Shown here in pieces: positions 56,899-64,000 of a stretch of 64,000 bases of DNA. The DNA comes from Plantago ovata (lineage: Eukaryota; Streptophyta; Magnoliopsida; Lamiales; Plantaginaceae), in assembly GCA_028274465.1 (NCBI GenBank), contig CM051456.1, positions 42,654,870 through 42,718,869 of the forward strand. Reading direction: 5' to 3'. The translations under genes and the position numbers were made by a program. The notes below the pieces were generated by a model. That model was not told the origin of the DNA, ran no database searches, and saw only the letters and a list, made by a program, of their open reading frames with translations. The stretch's first letter is position 1; the number at the start of each line of letters is the position of its first letter.

Positions 56899-58157
56899 TG
56901 ATGAATGTGTATTTTACACTTTCATTCGAGTCTTTTTCACCTATTTTAGCTATCCTCTATGTTAATTTAGCTATATTTTAGTACATTTTATTAGAATAGT
57001 GTCACGTTTCCCTTTAGTTTTTATTTTACATGTTTTGGTTGAAATTCGGAGATTTCTGGGCAAATATATTAAAGTTGACAAGGAATTGGTGTTCCAGAAG
57101 CCTATTTGGAGTATCTGAAGGTTTCCGGATAGGATTTGGAGTCTAGGGGTCGAATCTGGAGGTTTTAAGGCCATTAGAAGTCTGAAACCGAGTCCGAAAA
57201 GGTGAAGAAATCCAATCCGCGTCGAAAAATGCGGAATTCCGCGAAAAAGGCGGGGAGCGAACCGCCCCAGCCTCGGGCGAACCGCCCCAGAGAAATTTCG
57301 GGGCCTATATATAGAGCTCAGTTTTTCTCCGAAAAACAGATCTTTCAAAACCTACTTTCTCACCTCTCTCTATAGTTTTAGGTACGAACTTCCTGGGGCC
57401 TGTCCTGGGAGTTCCGTAGCTTAGGGGACACTTTTTCATAGCAGTTTGGAGCTCGTAGGACCGCAATAATCCGGAGATTGACAACCTTCGGTAACTTTGT
57501 ATCTTACAGTTTTAACTACTTATTTTATTTATCTTTCAATATGTTTTCTTCTATGATTTCTATTGATTGCATGCCTATTATGAGTAGCTAAACTTATCAT
57601 TGGTGGTAGTATGTGAATTCTTAGTGAGGGAAGATAATCATGCTAATGGCTATATCGCGCATTATACTCCGTGTCATTGCTTTATTTCGTTGATCAGTTG
57701 TAACCAAAATTCTCCTATTTTGTATTTATCATTATGCACAATTGGAAACTAGTCGACCATCAGACCAATTATATTCGTAGTGTTGAATAATTACGGAACA
57801 CATTAGGACAGCAATGTTGACTAGTCAGACCAGATTATCTTCGTAGTGCTTAATACTTGCAACAGGACCCTAGATTGATTCAAAGATCTCTATGCAAGAC
57901 CGAGGAATTTATGCATGATTATCGACCCATTATGCTAAGAAGGACCATACTATCACCAATCTCCATTATCTGCTAGAAAACCCCTATTGCTATTTATCTG
58001 TTGTTTTATATTCCCTTGTTAAATAGATTAAGCTAGTTATAGTCCTGAGAGAACGACACTCGAGTCATTCTACTACTACACTACGGTTTTCGTTGTAGTT
58101 GTGGATTGCCTTTGGCTAAATAACAAATTTATTTGATTGAATCTGACACGTTCATCA
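56899..58157 (+). repeat. Athila-5 3' LTR
   Basis: LTR of 1259 bp. Its GC module has two units (ggggagcgaaccgccccagcctcgggcgaaccgcccc region, about 57251-57288) where the 5' LTR has one; this is the main length difference. TATA box near 57304. Followed by gcaac. Confidence 0.95.
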
Positions 58158-58162
58158 GCAAC

Positions 58163-60378
58163 TGATCAAAGAGCTTAGCCTGCTGAAGTGTGGAAGGTGT
58201 GGTGATGAAGTCGAGGATACCCCACCAGAAGTAGTGGGCAAACCACCCGAGGTGACGAGTGAATCGCCTCCCGACTCCAGGGAACAAGACAATCCTGGTC
58301 CTGCCGAAGAGACAACTGAAGCTGATCCCGAGCAGCCCCCAGCTGATGCTACCAAGGAGAATGAGTACGAAGAGGTGAATCTACTGCTCCGAGGAGGCAA
58401 GATGACAAAAATTCCTAATTTTGTACGTCCTAAGCGGGCGGAATCTTCTGAGGTCAATAATAGAGGGGCAAGCACAGAACAAGAGGTTGGCGGAAGTCCA
58501 GAAGAACCTCAAGAAGTTCCAGGAAAGAATGATGAGCCAAGACCATCTGTGATAGACATAGATGATGATGAAGCCGAGGAAGGAACCAGTATGCCAGGGG
58601 GACTCCACAAATCTTCCAATCCATATGTGCCTCCGAAGCCACATGTGCCATACCCGAGTCGGATCAAACCAGTCAAGAAGGATATTCAAGATTCACCCCT
58701 ATTCCAAAGACTGTCAAAGGTGGAGGTCAATGTGCCACTCTTAGAGTTGATCCAGAATATTCCAGCTTATACGAAATTCTTTCGTGAGATCAAGAACAAA
58801 AGGATTACTTCAGGTAAGGAAGTGAATGGGGTTGAAATAGTCAACTCGATTGCTGGATTGCCGATGAAGAAAAAGGATCCTGGCAGCTTCATCATCGACA
58901 TAGCCTTAGGGAATGGACGAACTACGCAGGCAATGCTTGACTTAGGAGCTAGCATTAACTTAATGCCGTATTCGGTATACAAGGCCCTGGAACTCGGAGA
59001 ATTAACACCAACTAATATGGTGGTCCAAATGGTGGACCAAAGCGTGAAGAGGCCAGTCGGGATAATAGAAGACATCCTTGTGAAAGTGGACAAATTGATA
59101 ATCCCAGCTGATTTTGTGGTAATGAAATCCGCGGACGAGGGAAAGAGCCATATCCGTGAGCACATAGTACTACTGGGGAGACCATTCATGGCAACTACCA
59201 ACACATGCCTAGAACTTAAGGGCAAGAAAATAACTATGGAGGTAATGGGCGAAAAGATTGAGTTGGTAGGATGCAGCGTCAGAGACAAGGAAGTTGCGGA
59301 GGAATTAAAATTTGTCGATTGGTACGAATCCAAAATTCCAGAATTTCATCATAGCCATGGAGACCGCGAACCGCTTGAGGAAGCACTAACAATGCAAGCT
59401 GAGACGTGCTACATGACCCAAGAAGCAAGGGAACTAGTGGAAATAATGGATAGCACCCCAGAAATCCCCATAGGAGAAGAGGTACTTGAACCTTTGGATG
59501 AGGAAGAAGAAGAAAGACGGTTTCCTGAAGAACCTAGCTTAGAATTGAAGCCGCTTCCTGCGCACCTAAAGTATGTGTATTTAGGAGAAAATCGGAAAAA
59601 GCCTGTGATTGTCTCCTCACATCTCTCAGACAATGAAGAAGGTAAGCTGATTGAAGTTTTGAAGGAAAATTCCGCAGCTATAGGATGGGGGATCAGCGAT
59701 ATCAAAGGAATTAGTCCTACAAGATGCGTGCACAACATCACTCTTGAACAAGATGCCAAACCTGTTAGGCAACCTCAGCGAAGGATAAATCCAGCAATGC
59801 AAGAGGTGGTAAAAAAGGAAGTGATCAAGTTGTTAGATGCTGATATGATTTACCCCATTCCAGATAGTCGATGGTTGAGCCCGGTACATGTAGTTCCTAA
59901 GAAATCGGGAGTCACGGTGGAAGAGAATGAGAAGGGAGAATTGGTACCGGTTAGGAAGACCACTGTATGGCGGATGTGCATTGACTACAGAAGATTAAAC
60001 GCCGCCACTAAAAAAGACCACTTCCCTTTACCATTTATAGATGACATGCTTAATCGCCTTGCAGGGCGGAAGTTCTATTGTTTTCTTGATGGTTTATCAG
60101 GTTTCTACCAGATTCCGATTGCACCAGAGGATCAGGAAAAGACGACATTCACTTGCCCATTCGGAACATTTGCCTATAGGAGGATGCCATTTGGACTATG
60201 CAATGCTCCCGCCACTTTTCAAAGGTGCATGCTTTCTGTTTTCTCTGACATGGTAACTAAATTTGTTGAAGTTTTTATGGATGATTTTTCCCTTTTTGGT
60301 GATTCATTTGATGAATGCTTGCAAAGATTAGATCTTGTTTTGAAAAGGTGCATTGAATGCAACTTGACCTTAAGCTAG
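58163..60378 (+). pseudogene. Athila-4 gag end, protease and RT up to the internal stop
   Basis: In-frame continuation of the gag split at 51736. It begins IKELSLLKCGRCGDE, with a single CxxC and no full zinc knuckle. Then comes an acidic linker, the protease (AMLDLGASINLMP near 58937, the D-L-G form usual in Athila; VLLGRPFMATTNT), a linker, and the RT (WRMCIDYRRLNAATKKDHFPL; FYCFLDGLSGFYQIPI; MPFGLCNAPATFQRCM; catalytic FMDD at 60274-60285). The frame ends at TAG 60376-60378, in the thumb or connection region; the next codons continue the same domain in the same frame, so this is one nonsense change in an otherwise intact polyprotein. Confidence 0.94.
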
Positions 60379-62445
60379 GAGAAAAGTCATTATATGGTTA
60401 GAGAAGGCATTGTTCTAGGGCATGTAGTTTCTGAAAGAGGTATTGAGGTAGACAAAGCTAAGATAGAAATCATTGAAAAACTTCCCCCACCTACTTGCGT
60501 GAAAGAATTGCAATCTTTTCTTGGCCATGTAGGTTTTCACAGGAGGTTTATTAAAGATTTTTCGAAAATTGCTAAACCTCTAAGTAGCTTGCTTGCTAAA
60601 GATGTGGTTTTCCATTTCTCTAATGAGTGCTTAGTTGCTTTTAATACCCTTAAGGAAAAGCTTGTTTCCGCCCCCATTGTTGTGCCGCCTGACTGGAATC
60701 TTCCTTTCAAAATTATGTGTGATGCTTCGAATTTTGCTATGGGTGCTGTTTTATGCCAAAAAGTTGATAAGCAGTATCGTGTGATTTATTATGTTAGTAA
60801 GACTCTAGACTCCGCACAGGTTAATTATACAACTACTGAAAAGGAGTTTTTAGCTGTTGTCTTTGCTTTACAAAAGTTTAGGTCTTACTTAACTGGACAT
60901 CCTGTAAATGTCCATACTGATCATGCTGCCTTGAGACATTTGATAGCTAAGCAAGATTCTAAGCCTAGATTAATCCGTTGGGTCCTTTTGTTGCAAGACT
61001 TTGATTTGACCATAGTGGATAGAGCCGGCAGGGAGAATTTAGTAGCAGATCATTTATCTAGAATACCTAATATTCCTATTGATCCGATACCCATAAATGA
61101 AGACCTCCCCGATGAGCATCTAATGAAGGCTAATGAGGAGCCATGGTATGCGGATATTGTAAACTATTTGGCTATGAATGTTTGTCCCACTAACTTTTCA
61201 GCTTCAGACAAGAGAGCTCTTGCCAAGAAATGCAGGACTTACATATGGGATGATCCACATCTATTCAAGGAAGGAGCTGATGGGATTCTAAGGAGATGCG
61301 TGCCACAGGAAGAACAGCAAAGTATACTGAGCCATTGCCATGAGCTTAACTGTGGAGGGCACTACAGTGGATTGAAGACAGCGCGCAAGGTACTGCAGGC
61401 AGGATTTTTCTGGCCAACAATATACAAAGATGCTCGAAGTTTTGTGAAGAATTGTGACCCATGCCAACGAGGTGGCGGTATTGGCAAGAAAGATGAAATG
61501 CCCCTTCAAGGGAATCTAGTGGTAGAACCTTTCGATGTATGGGGCATTGATTTTATGGGACCATTTCCAAACAGCGGAGGCTATGAATACATTCTTGTAG
61601 CAGTGGACTATGTGACTAAATGGGTAGAGGCAATTCCTACAAAAACAAATGACGGCGCAGTAGTTATGAAGTTCTTGAAGGAAGTAATCTTCTCAAGATT
61701 TGGATGCCCCAGGACAATCATCAACGATGGAGGGTCACACTTTGTCAATAGAACGTTTGCCTTCCTTCTTAAGAGATACAGTGTCCACCATAGTGTCGCT
61801 ACACCTTATCACCCACAGACATCGGGGCAAGTAGAAGTCCGCAACCGTCAAATCAAGAAGATCCTGGAGCGAGTAGTGAAGCCTAGTAGGAAGGATTGGG
61901 CAGGTAAATTGAATGATGCACTATGGGCATACAGGACTAGCTACAAGACGGTGATTGGGACCACTCGGTACAGGCTTGTGTATGGGAAAGCGTGTCATCT
62001 TCCCGTAGAACTAGAACACAAGGCATATTGGGCTATTAAAGCACTCAATCTTGATATGGGAAAGGCTGGCGAGGAACGATTGTTGCAACTAGATGAGCTT
62101 GATGAATTACGACTAGGTGCTTATGAAAATGCCAAGATCTACAAGGAACGTACTAAGAAGTATCACGATCGTGGTATAGTACGTAAGGAATTGATTCCTG
62201 GACAAAAAGCTTTGGTGTTCAATTCTCGTCTTCGACTATTCCTTGGAAAGCTCCGTACTCGTTGGGATGGACCGTACGAAATTCTCGAAGTTTCTCCCCA
62301 TGGGGCTGTTAAACTCTTCGATCCAAAGACGGGCAATACCTTCAAGGTGAATGGCCAGCGAGTGAAGCCGTACTTCGAGATATCTAGTGATCAAAGGGAG
62401 GTTGATCACCTTGAGCTTACCCTTACTGCCTCCACTAAAGGTTAG
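60379..62445 (+). pseudogene. Athila-4 pol: RT end, RNase H, integrase
   Basis: Same frame after the TAG, open to 62445. RT connection ([17 protein letters not shown]), RNase H ([44 protein letters not shown]). Integrase: zinc domain ([13 protein letters not shown]...CDPCQRG), core with [20 protein letters not shown] and [15 protein letters not shown], so all three acidic residues are present although the second motif is NDGG rather than SDGG. The C-terminal domain ([22 protein letters not shown]) follows and the protein ends LTLTASTKG. It is unbroken apart from the upstream stop. Confidence 0.95.
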
Positions 62446-63939
62446 TGTGTTTTGTTTTGTTTTTTCACGAGTTTGATTGAGTATTATAGGTAACTTATAC
62501 AAGCATTAGCTCTCACCTTGGATCCACTTTCGGCGTTCGGGACGAGCGACGACGTTCAGGTTTGGGGAAGGAGGTTATCGATGGTTATTTCTATACTTAT
62601 CTTGCTTATGAAACTCGTGAAAGTTTTGCATTTGCACGTTTACTGCTTTCCTAGGATAGTTTTGCATGTTTTATATGGAGTTTATTGCCGAATTTTTTGA
62701 ACTTTTTTATTGGGTAGATCAACTAACTATGCCATTAATCATATGCTTCATCTCTATGAATTTGTTTGAAGTTTTTCTCGCTTGGCTTGTCACATTTATG
62801 TATTGCACTTAGTTGAGCTAGGAAGTCTCGACATCACTTAGTGGTGTTTTCTCTACTGCGGTTCACGAAGGCCTTTATAATAGGATGATGCATGTTAGGG
62901 TCTTATGGTTGTTTTTCCCGAGTAATTATGTACCTAAGAGGCAACAAGTCTTCACCATGCTTTGAGATTGGTAAATGCCTAGGAAGGAGGTAGTGCGAGG
63001 TTGTGTGATCCTTTGTTTATAACCTATTCTTCCGAATAGGTTTGGGGAGGGGTTACACCATCATTAGACTTGTTTCTGTTTTTCATTTTCGTATAGTGAG
63101 TTTATTTTTCACTTTTCGTAAATTTTGTACTCCAACCTATTCTTTTGAATAGGTTTGGGGAAGTCGTGTGAGTCTTTTTGTTTCTCTCTTTGTTAAGCTA
63201 CTGCTGGCTAGAAAAAAATCAAAAAAAAGAAAGAAAAATTCCAGAAAAAAAAAAGGAAAAAAGAAAAGAATCTGGAAAGAAAAAAAGAAGAAGAAAAGAC
63301 CCCAAAAAAGCAAAGAAGGGTCCAAAAAAGAAAGCCAAATAGCAGTTTAGCAAAGTGTTGAGTCTTTTCCATTTTTGTGATGTTCGTATTCGTGTTTTTT
63401 ATTTTTTATCTTTTTTGTCTCGAGAGTCATCTGTTCTAGACCACCCTCGTCCTGCCATTCAGGAAGTGGTGTATAGCTTAAGACTTTACTTGAGAGATGG
63501 GTAGAATAGGGGAGTGTTATCTTTTATAGGGAACCCTCCTTCGTTTGATGAGAGCCAGTACTGGTTCGACCTCTTTTGAGGGAAAGTCTTAACATGGTGG
63601 AACAGCAGTAAGTCCTCAGTTTCATAGGCACGGGGCAACCATTCGTATCTTAGCATGCTTCATTACGTCGTCACTGACTAGGTCCAGGTAGAGAATGTTA
63701 CGAGAGACTATCTTGTCTTGACATAAGTGCTTATGTGGATGTGTATAAGTCAATCGAGGTATTCTTCAACCTATATTCATGCTTTGATTTATATGGTTTT
63801 TGTTCATATGTTATTTGGTAGAATCAGTAGATTAGTCCATTTTATTTGGCATGAAACTCCATTTTGAGTCTTGCATGTTTTTTGTATTAGAGTCTAGCTC
63901 AGTTGCTTGAGGACAAGCAAAGGTTCGGTTTGGGGAGTT
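62446..63939 (+). other. Athila-4 3' UTR and polypurine tract
   Basis: About 1.5 kb with no env-like ORF. Hairpins at 63021-63042 (loop ttcc) and 63134-63155 (loop tttt), purine-rich tract at about 63210-63345, polypurine tract ggttcggtttggggagtt at 63922-63939. Confidence 0.88.
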
Positions 63940-64000
63940 TGATGAATGTGTATTTTACACTTTCATTCGAGTCTTTTTCACCTATTTTAGCTATCCTCTA
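63940..64000 (+). repeat. Athila-4 3' LTR, first 61 bp
   Basis: tgatgaatgtgtattttacac... identical in the visible part to the start of the Athila-4 5' LTR; cut by the window edge. Confidence 0.95.

Larger units (their letters stand above)
51737..58157 (+). mobile_element. Athila-5: non-autonomous Athila with gag and partial protease
   Basis: Element of 6421 bp inserted in the Athila-4 gag with target duplication gcaac (51732-51736 and 58158-58162). LTRs 51737-52976 and 56899-58157, primer site, gag plus a protease-like domain, 3' UTR, polypurine tract. RT, RNase H and integrase are absent. LTR and 3' UTR resemble Athila-4; the Gag does not. It would need enzymes from another Athila to move. 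Confidence 0.95.
49378..64000 (+). mobile_element. Athila-4: near-complete autonomous Athila
   Basis: Starts tgatgaatg at 49378 in the Sire-2 envelope-like ORF; its 3' LTR begins at 63940 and leaves the window. It carries 5' LTR, tRNA-Asp-type primer site, a gag-pol frame (50887-51736 and 58163-62445, split by Athila-5), 3' UTR and polypurine tract. Removing Athila-5 with one gcaac restores one continuous frame of about 1710 codons with a single internal TAG. It has no env-like ORF; after pol only UTR is seen. It is a plausible type for the element that once supplied proteins to Athila-2, -3 and -5. Confidence 0.95.

Overview
The window is plant nuclear DNA made entirely of nested LTR retrotransposons; I found no host gene. 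The evidence for a flowering plant, probably a eudicot, is the mix of families: Ty3/Gypsy Athila elements with a tRNA-Asp-type primer site, a Ty3/Gypsy chromovirus of Tekay/Del type, Ty1/Copia Sirevirus-type elements with an envelope-like ORF, and a second Copia family. The density and nesting depth suggest pericentromeric or other gene-poor heterochromatin. I cannot name the species.

Nine elements can be delimited from LTR ends (TG...CA), primer binding sites, polypurine tracts and 5-bp target duplications. From the outside in: Athila-1 (minus strand, 1-3893, runs off the left edge) is interrupted by Sire-1 (minus, 3894-7992). Sire-1 is interrupted by Sire-2 (plus, starts at 7993 and runs past the right edge). 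The gag of Sire-2 is split by Copia-1 (10848-31170, duplication gaaac). The reverse transcriptase of Copia-1 is split by Tekay-1 (minus, 17634-28296, duplication tatac). Further right, the envelope-like ORF of Sire-2 is split twice. The first insertion is Athila-2 (37467-48897, duplication gaaac), whose 5' LTR holds Athila-3 (38253-44314, duplication gttga). The second is Athila-4 (49378 to beyond 64000), whose gag holds Athila-5 (51737-58157, duplication gcaac). The chain Athila-1 > Sire-1 > Sire-2 > Copia-1 > Tekay-1 is five layers deep.

Coding capacity: Athila-4 is the only nearly complete autonomous Athila. Its gag-protease-RT-RNase H-integrase frame is continuous across the Athila-5 insertion and is broken by one in-frame TAG. 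Tekay-1 has a near-complete polyprotein with one in-frame TAA and a lost catalytic Glu in integrase. Sire-2 and Copia-1 are decayed by stops, frameshifts and internal deletions. Athila-2, -3 and -5 are non-autonomous: they keep LTRs, primer site and 3' UTR but carry only gag (or gag-protease), with three different Gag proteins in closely similar chassis. Athila-3 also carries about 1.4 kb of unrelated, apparently captured DNA.

The most interesting material is in the non-coding parts: tandem stem-loops with compensatory stem changes and a conserved loop in the Copia-1 leader; a GC-rich hairpin island beside a (TA)n tract in the same leader; paired 22-nt hairpins kept in the 3' UTR of all five Athila copies; GC-palindrome modules just upstream of the Athila TATA box; a tRNA-like sequence with A and B boxes inside both Tekay LTRs; hairpin repeats downstream of Sire-2 pol; and a shared CTGARMARC context at three of four Athila insertion points.
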